Positions 9,615 through 17,370 of a DNA stretch of 64,000 nucleotides are shown one piece after another; the first letter of the stretch is position 1, and each line of letters begins with the position of its first letter. A program made the translations under genes and the position numbers. The notes beneath the pieces are model-generated. The model was not told the origin of the DNA. It was given only the letters and a program-made list of their open reading frames with translations, and searched no databases. This DNA is from Myroides sp. N17-2 (GTDB lineage Bacteria; Bacteroidota; Bacteroidia; Flavobacteriales; Flavobacteriaceae): the NCBI RefSeq assembly GCF_002286775.1, contig NZ_NSGJ01000013.1, forward strand, positions 47,396 to 111,395, written 5' to 3'.

Positions 9615-10534
9615 TGATAAAAGAGTATTACAGCAATGGTAAACTTCTCTTATCTGGAGAGTATGTCGTACTAGAGGGTGCTAAGGCATTTGCTATGCCT
9701 ACTAAGTTTGGGCAATCTATGACTGTAAGTGAAAGAGAAGATGGTCGTATTTCTTGGATTAGCTATGATGTAGATGGAAAGGTGTGGATGCAAGAAGAAG
9801 TTGCTTTAGGGGATATTATTAGTAATAATGCTATATCTGAGGGGAGTGAATATTATAAAACATTAGTACAAGTACTACGTGCCGCGCATTCTCAAAATCC
9901 TGATATATGTAAAAGTGGTCAAGGGTATGAAGTGATTTGTAAGTTAACCTTTCCTAGACTTTGGGGATTGGGAACTTCCTCTACTTGGATTAATAACGTA
10001 GCCCAATGGTTTGCTATTAATCCATATCAATTGCTTCAAGATTCTTTTGGAGGAAGTGGATATGATATCGCTTGTGCACAATATGACAAAGGAGTATTCT
10101 ATACCTTGACGGATAAATATAATCCAAAAGTAGAGTTAATTGATTTTAATCCTTCTTTTGCCAATGATATTTACTTCGTTTATCTCAATCAAAAGAAGAG
10201 TAGCAAGGAGGCAATAGCTAACTTTAAAAGTAAGAAATCTTTGATTAATGAACAAGTTACGCGTATCTCTGTGATTAGTCAAGAGATGAGTGAGTGTACT
10301 AATTTAGTTGATTTCATGTCACTTATGAATGAACACGAACAGATAATGAGTGATGTTTTAGGAGTGTCTACTGTGAAACAAGAGCTGTTTAACGACTTCG
10401 AAGGCTCGATTAAGAGTCTTGGAGGATGGGGTGGAGACTTCGTGATGGTAGTGACAACAATAGATCCGAGAGATTACTTTATATCAAGAGGTTATGAGGT
10501 AGTTATAAGATTCAAAGATATGATGCTTTTATAG
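9614..10534 (+). CDS. GYDIA family GHMP kinase
   Basis: This 306-residue protein is a GHMP-fold small-molecule kinase. The N-terminus carries SGEYVVLEGAKAFAMP, like the mevalonate kinase start GEYGVL. The ATP loop appears as LWGLGTSSTW near 115-125, a reduced form of PxxxGLGSSaa. The name-giving GGSGYDIACAQ follows, and LGGWGGDFVMV near 275-285 is the third GHMP motif. It overlaps the HMG-CoA reductase gene by one base. I see no canonical phosphomevalonate kinase in the window, and pathway logic makes this protein the best candidate. That assignment is inference from context; the kinase fold itself is clear. Confidence 0.88.
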   Translation: MIKEYYSNGKLLLSGEYVVLEGAKAFAMPTKFGQSMTVSEREDGRISWISYDVDGKVWMQEEVALGDIISNNAISEGSEYYKTLVQVLRAAHSQNPDICKSGQGYEVICKLTFPRLWGLGTSSTWINNVAQWFAINPYQLLQDSFGGSGYDIACAQYDKGVFYTLTDKYNPKVELIDFNPSFANDIYFVYLNQKKSSKEAIANFKSKKSLINEQVTRISVISQEMSECTNLVDFMSLMNEHEQIMSDVLGVSTVKQELFNDFEGSIKSLGGWGGDFVMVVTTIDPRDYFISRGYEVVIRFKDMMLL

Positions 10535-10799
10535 AAGTTTAACTTCTATTTTAGATTTAAATACCTTACTTTTATCCTTTCATAATATAGTATTTTTTTA
10601 AAAACAAACTTATTGTATTCATTAGTATTGTCTAACTAGGAAGTAAAGAGCTATTGTCATAAGTTAGAGAAAAGGCATAGTGCTATGTTTTGAGTATTTG
10701 TCTAATGAAATGATTTATTAGATTGTACTAATGCTTAATGTAGGTTTAAGTAAAGAGTGTCGGAATCTTGATGAGCAAATTGGAGAGAAAGACAATTAG
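10535..10799. other. Non-coding gap after the GYDIA kinase
   Basis: No protein gene is visible. The stretch ends in a strong terminator hairpin 265 bases after the kinase stop codon, which is far for a simple 3' end. A small RNA or a long 3' UTR are the obvious options. A 33-codon frame starting near 10771 runs through the hairpin and is not credible. Confidence 0.4.
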
Positions 10800-10832
10800 A
10801 GAGGTTTCTGTAATAGGGAACCTCTTTTTTTT
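10800..10832 (+). terminator. Rho-independent terminator
   Basis: The stem AGAGGTTTC (10800-10808) pairs with GGAACCTCT (10817-10825), followed by eight T. It either ends the HMG-CoA reductase/GYDIA transcript with a long 3' UTR or ends an unannotated short RNA. Confidence 0.85.
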
Positions 10833-10908
10833 GCTCTATATATTACATTGCTTATTGAGTGAAATTCTATGAGGTAACGTTAACTTAACAATACTTTGTC
10901 AATTGGAA

Positions 10909-10940
10909 TTGTTAAAATTGAACTTAAAGGACTATTTTTG
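10909..10940 (+). promoter_or_regulatory. Promoter of the lipoprotein gene at 10969
   Basis: TATTTTTG at 10933-10940 fits the -7 consensus. A TTG at 10909-10911, with a 21-base spacer, fits the -33 element. The predicted start of transcription falls about 20 bases before the ATG. It is one of the better promoters in the window because both elements are present. Confidence 0.6.
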
Positions 10941-10968
10941 AACCTCTAAAGAAAGTAGAAGAAATACA

Positions 10969-11361
10969 ATGAGAACCTTTAAAAGAAAGTTAGCGGTACA
11001 AATACAATGTTATCTATGGATAGCGTTGTTGATGTTCACCACAGTAGGCTGTTCTGCTAAGAAAGCTTTCTTTGAGGTATCTGGTATAGCAACAGAGCGA
11101 CCTCTAAATGCAAACAAAGCATTAGGTGGTAATACCTCTATCACTTGTGAAATAGAATCTTCTACTACAACGGTATCTTCAAGACAATTAAAACAACGTG
11201 TTAAGGGACTTACTTTACTATCTACATTCTATTCAAATGAAGTAGACTTGGCGCGTTATCATTTTATCAGTGATGTACAGCGAGATTATATTCTCAATGT
11301 AGCAGGTACTGATCCTCCTAAATATGTATTATATCAGCAGTTTAAATTAGCAATAGCATAA
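10969..11361 (+). CDS. Hypothetical lipoprotein
   Basis: The product has 130 residues and no family I recognise. A charged start (MRTFKRK) and a hydrophobic stretch are followed by TVGCSAKK, a lipobox-like site with Cys at about residue 28. This suggests an exported, lipid-anchored protein. The mature part is polar and Thr/Ser-rich with no repeated motif. It has its own promoter and stands alone between a terminator and the DoxD gene 76 bases downstream. Function is unknown. Confidence 0.65.
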   Translation: MRTFKRKLAVQIQCYLWIALLMFTTVGCSAKKAFFEVSGIATERPLNANKALGGNTSITCEIESSTTTVSSRQLKQRVKGLTLLSTFYSNEVDLARYHFISDVQRDYILNVAGTDPPKYVLYQQFKLAIA

Positions 11362-11437
11362 TCGATTTGAAATATTCAATACGTTACGAAAGTGTATTGA
11401 TCTAAAACAAATTGATTACACTATTTAATTTAATACT

Positions 11438-12445
11438 ATGCAATTATTTAATAAACAGTCGTATACTACGGCTGGATTCTTTACTCTAGGACTTAGACTA
11501 GTAGTGGGGTGGACTTACTTTTCTGCTTTTTGGCGCAGACTTATTTTAGAAAACAAACTTATCGAAACAGAAGCAGGATATATAGGAGTGAAGTTTAATC
11601 ACTTCCTACCTAATGCTCTCGGAATAAAACCACTGATCGAATATCTCGTTACACACCCCGAGGCCTTGTGGTGGTCGATGGTTATCTTCACTATCGTAGA
11701 GGCGATCGTAGGGTTGTTTATTATGCTAGGACTCTTTACAAGACTGATGTCAGTAGGGGTGTTTATGTTGGCGATGGGAATATTATTAGGATCAGGCTGG
11801 ATAGGGACTACTTGTCTTGATGAGTGGCAGATCGGTGTACTCGGAGTGTCTACAGGGTTTATGTTATTCTTGACAGGTGGAGGTTATGGTTCTTTGGATT
11901 ATTACTTCATTAAAAAACAAAAGGCATTTACAACTAAGAAATGGTTTAGATTCATTGGTTCAGGTGAATTGCCTATTAAGAATTTGAAACCTCTTGTGTT
12001 TATTGGTTCTTTTGGGGTGCTATTATTGACTTTATATACTAATCAAGTGTTTCACGGTGGTGTATTCGGTACGCTACACAACAAATCTGTTAAGCCTAAA
12101 CTAGAGCTTTCTAATGCTACTTGGCGAGATGGAAAAGTCGCTTTTGAAGTATATCGTGTAGAGGGAGCAGATGTATATGGCTCATTCCTTATCGGTGTAC
12201 AATTAGAAACTAGTGATGGTGAAGTGATACAGAAGTGGGATGGCGAGGCATTAGCCAAGATGGATAAAGCGAATATTAGTAATCATTATGTAGCTAAAGT
12301 AGCTCCTGGCAAACACAGCCTCGTAATCCCATTAGGGGCAAAAGCAGATGTAACGTTCACTCCAACGGTAGAGCATCCAAGTAAAGGTGTGATCATTCGC
12401 CTTATAGATGTGAGTGGTTTAGAGTGGACTATTGAGGCTAATTAA
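11438..12445 (+). CDS. DoxX/DoxD-like membrane protein fused to a DoxA-like domain
   Basis: The product has 335 residues. The first part, about 1-170, resembles the DoxD small subunit of thiosulfate:quinone oxidoreductase, with GLRLVVGWTYFSAFWRR and four or so membrane helices, the DoxX fold. After a further membrane helix near 185-200 the remainder, about 205-335, is a beta-rich extracytoplasmic domain like DoxA. In Acidianus these are two separate subunits; here they are one chain. No sulfur-oxidation genes lie nearby, so thiosulfate oxidation is unproven and a general redox or membrane role is possible. Confidence 0.82.
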   Translation: MQLFNKQSYTTAGFFTLGLRLVVGWTYFSAFWRRLILENKLIETEAGYIGVKFNHFLPNALGIKPLIEYLVTHPEALWWSMVIFTIVEAIVGLFIMLGLFTRLMSVGVFMLAMGILLGSGWIGTTCLDEWQIGVLGVSTGFMLFLTGGGYGSLDYYFIKKQKAFTTKKWFRFIGSGELPIKNLKPLVFIGSFGVLLLTLYTNQVFHGGVFGTLHNKSVKPKLELSNATWRDGKVAFEVYRVEGADVYGSFLIGVQLETSDGEVIQKWDGEALAKMDKANISNHYVAKVAPGKHSLVIPLGAKADVTFTPTVEHPSKGVIIRLIDVSGLEWTIEAN

Positions 12446-12560
12446 TACATAGAAAGATAGCGCTGTTAACTATTGGTAATTGTTTATATAATAGACTTTT
12501 ATAATTGAAATACTCGTGATTTGAATATTTTATTGCGTAAATTGCTATAAAAATTACGAT

Positions 12561-13292
12561 ATGAATAGTATAGAAGATGTATTACAATCGGTATCTCACA
12601 GACCTTGGGGGCTACCTGAAAGACAATGGATGTTTTATCAAGAGTGGAACAGAGCTATCTTTCTTCATTTTGAGGTTCCGTATGATGTACTAAGACCATT
12701 AGTACCTGAAGAAATTGAATTAGATCAGTTAGAAGGTAAGTGTTATGTATCTATCGTACCCTTCACGATGGAGAATATTCGTCCTCGTCAATTACCTGCA
12801 GTTAGTATGATATCAGACTTTGATGAACTTAATGTGCGTACTTATGTCAAAGTAGATGGTAAACCTGGTGTCTATTTTTTAAACATAGAAGTAGGAAAGA
12901 GTCTTTCTGCTTTTGTCTCGCGTACAGTATCAGGACTTCCTTATGAAAAGGCTGAGATGAAGAGGACAGCAGATACTTATTTGTCTTTAAATGAAAAGAA
13001 GAAGTTTTTCTTGCGTTTAAAGTTTAAGACTGGCGAGTTAGTACAATCTAAAACGACTTTAGAAAAATGGTTAACGGAGCGCTATTGCCTATATGTGTAT
13101 GTCAATGAGGAGTTGTTTAGATATGAAATACATCATAAAGAATGGCCTGTTAAGACAATATTATTTGAGAATCTTGAGTTAGAGTATAAGATAGGCAATC
13201 TACACTTGACGGAGGCAGATGTAATCGCGTCTCAATATTCAGATGGTGTGATAGTCGTATCTTGGGATAAAGAAAAGATAACACGCATATAA
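12561..13292 (+). CDS. DUF2071 (YqjF-like) family protein
   Basis: The 243-residue cytoplasmic protein matches the DUF2071/acetoacetate decarboxylase-like fold. It has RPWGLPERQWMFYQEWN at the start, YDVLRPLVPEEIELD, then CYVSIVPFTMENIRPR and NVRTYVKVDGKPGVYFLNIEVG, all typical of the family. The biochemical function of the family is not established. The secreted-protein gene follows 14 bases downstream and may share its transcript. No signal peptide or membrane segment is present. Confidence 0.85.
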   Translation: MNSIEDVLQSVSHRPWGLPERQWMFYQEWNRAIFLHFEVPYDVLRPLVPEEIELDQLEGKCYVSIVPFTMENIRPRQLPAVSMISDFDELNVRTYVKVDGKPGVYFLNIEVGKSLSAFVSRTVSGLPYEKAEMKRTADTYLSLNEKKKFFLRLKFKTGELVQSKTTLEKWLTERYCLYVYVNEELFRYEIHHKEWPVKTILFENLELEYKIGNLHLTEADVIASQYSDGVIVVSWDKEKITRI

Positions 13293-13306
13293 TAGGAATA
13301 CTTATA

Positions 13307-14023
13307 ATGAGAAACAAGATTTATTGGTTCGCTTGCCTTACTTTATTGTTGAGTACAGTAACAGTAGCACAGAATACACGTTCTATAGAACGCACTATAC
13401 AACCGAAGTGGAAGATGGTAGTCTATGATAAAGAATCTCCGGTTAAGGCAAAGAACTTGCTTTATAACGAGATCCCGAAGACTCTTGATTTTAAAGGAAC
13501 TGTTATGGAGGCTATCAAATGGGAGGATAAAGAAGGAGAGAAGATATTAATCCTTACTGCTACTGGATATTTTCCATATAGAGACTTGGCGAATAAGGGC
13601 TTTGGACAATACTCTTCAGGGACTAAAGGTGAAATTTATACTTATATGTTTACAAAGAAGAGCGCTGAAGAAGATTATGTTATGACGCTTAAGATGTATG
13701 ACAATGTTCCGTGCGGTGAAGGCAGTACAGGCGCATATATTGGGTATGTTCCTCTGGGAACAGTTATCACAGATCTTGATAATGACGGTATTACAGAAGT
13801 TGTCGTTTCATATGTGTCTAGTTGTAATGATGGTGAGAAAGGAGAATATGACCTCAAAGTGATTTTGTATAATGGCAATGAGAGTGTAGTCGCAAAAGGA
13901 CAGCTTATTCCAAGTGAAGGTAAAATAGATAAACCGGTGATCGAACGCGATGATAAGATGAAAAAAGTATTCTCTAAAACAGTAGAGGATGGATGGAAGA
14001 AAATAGCGAAGAGCTTTAAATAG
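13307..14023 (+). CDS. Secreted protein of unknown function with a VCBS-like acidic motif
   Basis: The 238-residue product begins with a clear signal peptide, MRNKIYWFACLTLLLSTVTVAQ. The mature part contains TDLDNDGITEVVVSY near 155-170, an acidic DxDxDG loop like those of VCBS/FG-GAP calcium-binding repeats, seen once. A flavobacterial family linked to surface polysaccharide (M949_RS01915 type) has similar size and such a motif; I cannot confirm membership. It lies 14 bases after the DUF2071 gene and is followed directly by a strong terminator, so the two may form a short operon. Confidence 0.7.
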   Translation: MRNKIYWFACLTLLLSTVTVAQNTRSIERTIQPKWKMVVYDKESPVKAKNLLYNEIPKTLDFKGTVMEAIKWEDKEGEKILILTATGYFPYRDLANKGFGQYSSGTKGEIYTYMFTKKSAEEDYVMTLKMYDNVPCGEGSTGAYIGYVPLGTVITDLDNDGITEVVVSYVSSCNDGEKGEYDLKVILYNGNESVVAKGQLIPSEGKIDKPVIERDDKMKKVFSKTVEDGWKKIAKSFK

Positions 14024-14028
14024 TTATG

Positions 14029-14059
14029 AACCTCATAGTATGTGCTATGAGGTTTTTTT
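14029..14059 (+). terminator. Rho-independent terminator
   Basis: A perfect 10-bp stem, AACCTCATAG (14029-14038) with CTATGAGGTT (14045-14054), is followed by seven T in total. It closes the 12561-14023 transcript. Confidence 0.92.
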
Positions 14060-14096
14060 ATGAAAATGGTTTTGGTTAGTAGTTTCTAAAATTGTT

Positions 14097-14104
14097 TATA
14101 TTTG
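14097..14104 (+). promoter_or_regulatory. -7 box for the first tandem Cys-rich paralogue
   Basis: TATATTTG lies 25 bases before the ATG at 14130 and just after the preceding terminator, where a new promoter is needed. Confidence 0.5.
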
Positions 14105-14129
14105 ATGGCAAGCTTATTCCTTAATAACT

Positions 14130-14810
14130 ATGAAATACAGAATTGAGATACCCGAACCTTGTCATGAAGACTGGGATAAGATGACTCCTCAGGATAAGGG
14201 GAGGCACTGTGATGTATGTGATAAAGTGGTAGTAGACTTTAGTAAATACAGTAAACGAGATATCATTAATCATATCAAGAAAGAGGGAAAGATATGTGGA
14301 CGAGTACCTCGTCAGTATGTAGGTATAAACTTAGAAGAAGAAAAGATTAGAAAGTCATTTGGACTAAATGGGATGGTTGCTACGATGGTGAATTTATTAG
14401 CACTAACGACTATAAGTACGGCAGTAGCACAAGAAAAACCTAAAGTGGAACAGCAAAGTAAAGCCTTAAGCAAATCCTCAAAGTCAACAAAACTGCTTAA
14501 AAAAGAGACTTTTGTATTGAAAGGGGCTGTAAAAGAGTCGGGAAGAAAGGGATTAGGAGGTGTATTAGTTCAAGTTAAAGGAACAAGTTATACAGTAATG
14601 ACAGATGACATAGGGAACTTTGAATTGAAACTACCTGTGACTTTAGATAGAGAGAATTGTGTACTAAGTTGTTTAAAAGATAATTATTTTGCTGAGGAAG
14701 TAAGGGTTACTGATTTTGATAATCCTATTGATATTGAAATATACAAGGTAAAATTATTTGTAGAGCCTAGTGTGACAGGCAAAGTCACCATCAAGGAAGT
14801 TTGTGAATAA
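14130..14810 (+). CDS. Cys-rich/transmembrane protein with CarboxypepD_reg-like domain, copy 1
   Basis: The product has 226 residues in three parts. Residues 1-65 form a soluble domain with Cys10, Cys27, Cys30 and Cys55 (CDVCDKVVVDF), suggestive of a metal or redox site. Residues about 78-100 are hydrophobic and end in AVAQ, like an internal membrane segment or signal sequence. Residues about 128-205 resemble a carboxypeptidase-regulatory-like beta-sandwich (VLVQVKGTSYTVMTDDIGNFEL). The next gene repeats residues 1-104 almost unchanged but carries a different C-terminal part. The Cys-rich domain would stay cytoplasmic if the hydrophobic segment is a membrane anchor. Function is unknown. Confidence 0.8.
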   Translation: MKYRIEIPEPCHEDWDKMTPQDKGRHCDVCDKVVVDFSKYSKRDIINHIKKEGKICGRVPRQYVGINLEEEKIRKSFGLNGMVATMVNLLALTTISTAVAQEKPKVEQQSKALSKSSKSTKLLKKETFVLKGAVKESGRKGLGGVLVQVKGTSYTVMTDDIGNFELKLPVTLDRENCVLSCLKDNYFAEEVRVTDFDNPIDIEIYKVKLFVEPSVTGKVTIKEVCE

Positions 14811-14824
14811 CTTAATGAGAACCT

Positions 14825-15496
14825 ATGAAATACAGAATCGAGATACCCGAACCTTGTCATGAAGACTGGGATAAGATGACTCCTCAGGATAAGGGGAGAC
14901 ACTGTGATGTATGTGATAAAGTGGTAGTAGACTTTAGTAAATACAGTAAACGAGATATCATTAATCATATTAAGAAAGAAGGAAAGATCTGTGGTCGAGT
15001 ACCTCGTCAGTATGTAGGTGTTAATTTAGAGGAAGAGAAGATTAGAAAGTCATTTGGGCTAAATGGGATGGTTGCTACGATGGTGAATTTATTAGCACTA
15101 ACGACTATAAGTACGGCAGTAGCACAAGAAAAACCTAGAGTAGAAACTGTATGTAAAGATGCTAAGACGAGTACTCCTATAGCAACAGTTGTTCAGAATG
15201 ATGCTAAGAATGAAAATACTAGAGTGATCAGAGGAAAGGTTTATGAAGGAGGATTAGAATTACCTGGGACAATAATTATAATAAAAGGGACTGATATAGG
15301 TACTCAAAGCAATCTTCAAGGAGAGTATGAATTAGTTGTTCCTGAAAAATATGATACTAAACGACTAACTTTAGTTGCTAGTTTTATTGGTATGAATGAT
15401 GTAAAGATTCGAGTTGGTAAATCAAAAGATAATGCTGATTTCCATTTAGAATCAAGTAATGAAGTGTTAGGAGGGGTAGAGATAGTTCGTTATTAA
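14825..15496 (+). CDS. Cys-rich/transmembrane protein with CarboxypepD_reg-like domain, copy 2
   Basis: The product has 223 residues. It starts 14 bases after copy 1 and shares residues 1-104 with it almost perfectly: I see one residue difference, I66V, and only a handful of mostly silent base changes. From residue 105 the two diverge. Here the C-terminal domain is a more typical CarboxypepD_reg-like sandwich (LPGTIIIIKGTDIGTQSN, then GEYELVVP), like the N-terminal plug-linked domains of Bacteroidota outer-membrane proteins. No TonB receptor follows. The pair is probably co-transcribed, with the small membrane protein gene next. Confidence 0.8.
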   Translation: MKYRIEIPEPCHEDWDKMTPQDKGRHCDVCDKVVVDFSKYSKRDIINHIKKEGKICGRVPRQYVGVNLEEEKIRKSFGLNGMVATMVNLLALTTISTAVAQEKPRVETVCKDAKTSTPIATVVQNDAKNENTRVIRGKVYEGGLELPGTIIIIKGTDIGTQSNLQGEYELVVPEKYDTKRLTLVASFIGMNDVKIRVGKSKDNADFHLESSNEVLGGVEIVRY

Positions 15497-15508
15497 ATAA
15501 AAAAGAAT

Positions 15509-15682
15509 ATGAAAAAAGGAAAAGTACTATTATACATTGGGCTATTTATGATATCAATAGGGACAAGTTTAATATCAATGAAGAATATTCAAATAGGATT
15601 ATTTCTGCTTATTTCGGCAGTGGTGGTATTACTATTTGCTTTGGTAATAGGTCTAAAAGAAAAGAAGGCTTCTAAGAACTAA
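15509..15682 (+). CDS. Small two-helix membrane protein
   Basis: A 57-codon frame begins MKKGKVLLYIGLFMISIG and ends LKEKKASKN. Two hydrophobic stretches, about residues 6-23 and 28-47, would form a helical hairpin with both charged ends in the cytoplasm. It starts 12 bases after the preceding stop codon with an A-rich leader. The positively charged ends and clean hydrophobic pattern make it look like a real gene, but I do not recognise a family. Confidence 0.6.
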   Translation: MKKGKVLLYIGLFMISIGTSLISMKNIQIGLFLLISAVVVLLFALVIGLKEKKASKN

Positions 15683-15831
15683 GCAAGGCGATTCTGTAGG
15701 GCATTTATTTTATTCTCTCTACTCCAATCAAATGTTTTAGAAGTATCAGATACATAGTGATATAATAGAAGTGCTTTTCTAGCTAGGAGAGCACTTTTTT
15801 TGTTTTCAGAAGTCTTAGTGGTAGAAGCGAG
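15679..15831 (-). pseudogene. 3' fragment of a gene related to the one at 16951-17361
   Basis: The translated minus strand contains KKSALLARKALLLYHYVSDT and then SKTFDWSRENKI, matching the C-terminal 50 residues of the 136-residue protein encoded 1.1 kb upstream (EKSALLNSKALLLFQYVADT, SKTYDWGRENKI). The matching part lacks any equivalent of the first 85 residues. Upstream, the frame runs only into the end of the neighbouring 15848 gene. I read it as the remnant of a duplicated copy whose 5' part was replaced or lost. The stop codon overlaps the convergent small membrane protein gene by four bases. Confidence 0.7.
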
Positions 15832-15847
15832 ATAGAGGATGGTATGA

Positions 15848-16879
15848 CTAGTGTCTATTGTCACAGTTGATAGAGATACGATTACTATAATCATCACTTA
15901 GTTCTACCTTACTAATCCATTCACAGCCATCACCTGCGTAGGCAAAGCCGAAGTAAACAGGTGGACTGTTTTTAAATAGTTCGCCTGCCCATTGATGTAT
16001 AGGGTGATTACATACGTCAAACTGTGTTCTTGGCTGTAAGTTTAAAGGCAGGTAACCACTGTTGCCTCCTGTTGTTATTAGTTCTTCACTGACCAATTGA
16101 TTATCTTTTACGACCGCTATTAAATAGTAGCCTCTATCATACTGACTTTCTCTATTTTGTGGTATATTGAAATGATATAGAAAATAGTTATAGTCATTTA
16201 GTGTGTATAGGTAAGTTTTAACAATGTTTGTTTTATTGTTGTTTTGAATGTAATCTTTGTTGTATTGTGAGGTCTTAGATAGTGGAAATGTCTTGTTATC
16301 CACTTCTTTCCACAGTATTGGTTGTACTTTACCTAGTTCGAAAGGACTGGTTTTACCTACAGCCACAAAGAAGTTTTCGAAGTAATTCTCTTCTGTGATG
16401 TATGTTTCTGTTTGAGGAATTTGAAAGCCTAATTCATAGTCAAAATAAGTCCATTCTTTATAGGTGTTTTCTCCTGTTTCTTCGTCTGTATGTATTGCAA
16501 ATTCAAAAAACTCATAAGGGTTTAAAGAGGCTATTCCCTTTAAATCTTTTATCTTATAAGTGATCAGTTTATTGTTGACAAAGTCGTAAAGATATAGATT
16601 GTCTTGTTCTGATAACTTGGTATATTTAAGTAGATTTTTTTTGTTTTTTTGTGGAAGCAGTACATACCTTTCTTGATCAGCCTGTACATTATATCTATAG
16701 TTATCAGGTATCATAGAGAAAGCCTTTTCTTCTGCTTCATTTTCTATGGTAGGAATTATATCTGATAAGGAGATATAAAAGAATTTTTTGTCGTAATTGT
16801 GTTTTATTGTAAATACTTCTTGACCATAACTACAGGTATAAACAAAGAAAGAGATAATAAATAGAGCAAATAACTTCAT
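15848..16879 (-). CDS. Secreted protein of unknown function
   Basis: The product has 343 residues from the chosen start, MKLFALFIISFFVYTCSYGQ, a good signal peptide. The frame is open 33 bases further, but those residues precede the signal peptide. The mature part is rich in Tyr, Asn and Lys with no motif I recognise. It contains CNHPIHQWAGELF and a final stretch with three Cys. It lies between the related gene at 16951 and that gene's apparent remnant, which suggests it was inserted by, or duplicated together with, a local rearrangement. Confidence 0.65.
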   Translation of the reverse strand: MKLFALFIISFFVYTCSYGQEVFTIKHNYDKKFFYISLSDIIPTIENEAEEKAFSMIPDNYRYNVQADQERYVLLPQKNKKNLLKYTKLSEQDNLYLYDFVNNKLITYKIKDLKGIASLNPYEFFEFAIHTDEETGENTYKEWTYFDYELGFQIPQTETYITEENYFENFFVAVGKTSPFELGKVQPILWKEVDNKTFPLSKTSQYNKDYIQNNNKTNIVKTYLYTLNDYNYFLYHFNIPQNRESQYDRGYYLIAVVKDNQLVSEELITTGGNSGYLPLNLQPRTQFDVCNHPIHQWAGELFKNSPPVYFGFAYAGDGCEWISKVELSDDYSNRISINCDNRH

Positions 16880-16950
16880 AGACTGTAGCATTGAGTTTAT
16901 GTAAGAGTACAAACCACTAAAGAGAAGAGTACTCTAAATCTTGAGTGAAG

Positions 16951-17361
16951 TTACGCTAAAATGTTCTTTAATTCTACTATTTTATTCTCTCTACCCCAAT
17001 CATACGTCTTAGATGTATCAGCTACATATTGAAATAACAGGAGTGCTTTGCTATTCAAGAGAGCACTTTTTTCGTTTAAAGAATCTTGAGTTTTGAGAGC
17101 TAGTAGTCTTAGGATGTCAGCCAGTGATTCTATATTTTCGATATCCATTCCATCTATGGCAAGTAAAGTAGTTATGGTTTCTTCATCAGAAGAGAAGATG
17201 AAGCTATCTATGTTTAGATTGAAGTTGTCCTTAAGGGCAGAAGTGAAGTCCTGTACCTGTTGTTCCGTTTCGAAGTCATCAATAGGTAGTGAATTAAAAA
17301 CGGCTCGTAGTAATTGAGCCGTTTGTTGTATCATTCTAAGTACGAGATCTCTTCTTTCCAT
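16951..17361 (-). CDS. Helical protein of unknown function
   Basis: The 136-residue product is soluble and mostly helical. The opening, MERRDLVLRMIQQTAQLLRA, and overall arrangement recall small DUF6483-type proteins of Firmicutes, but I cannot confirm that. The C-terminal half (residues 87-136) recurs as a detached fragment at 15679-15831. It starts 9 bases after the 17371-17925 lipoprotein gene on the same strand and is probably translated from the same message. Confidence 0.65.
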   Translation of the reverse strand: MERRDLVLRMIQQTAQLLRAVFNSLPIDDFETEQQVQDFTSALKDNFNLNIDSFIFSSDEETITTLLAIDGMDIENIESLADILRLLALKTQDSLNEKSALLNSKALLLFQYVADTSKTYDWGRENKIVELKNILA

Positions 17362-17370
17362 AAAAATTAA

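Noticed and set aside
14684..14968. Minus-strand frame of 94 codons across the junction of the tandem paralogues
   Set aside because: It is antisense to two clear genes and has no ribosome site or homology that I recognise.
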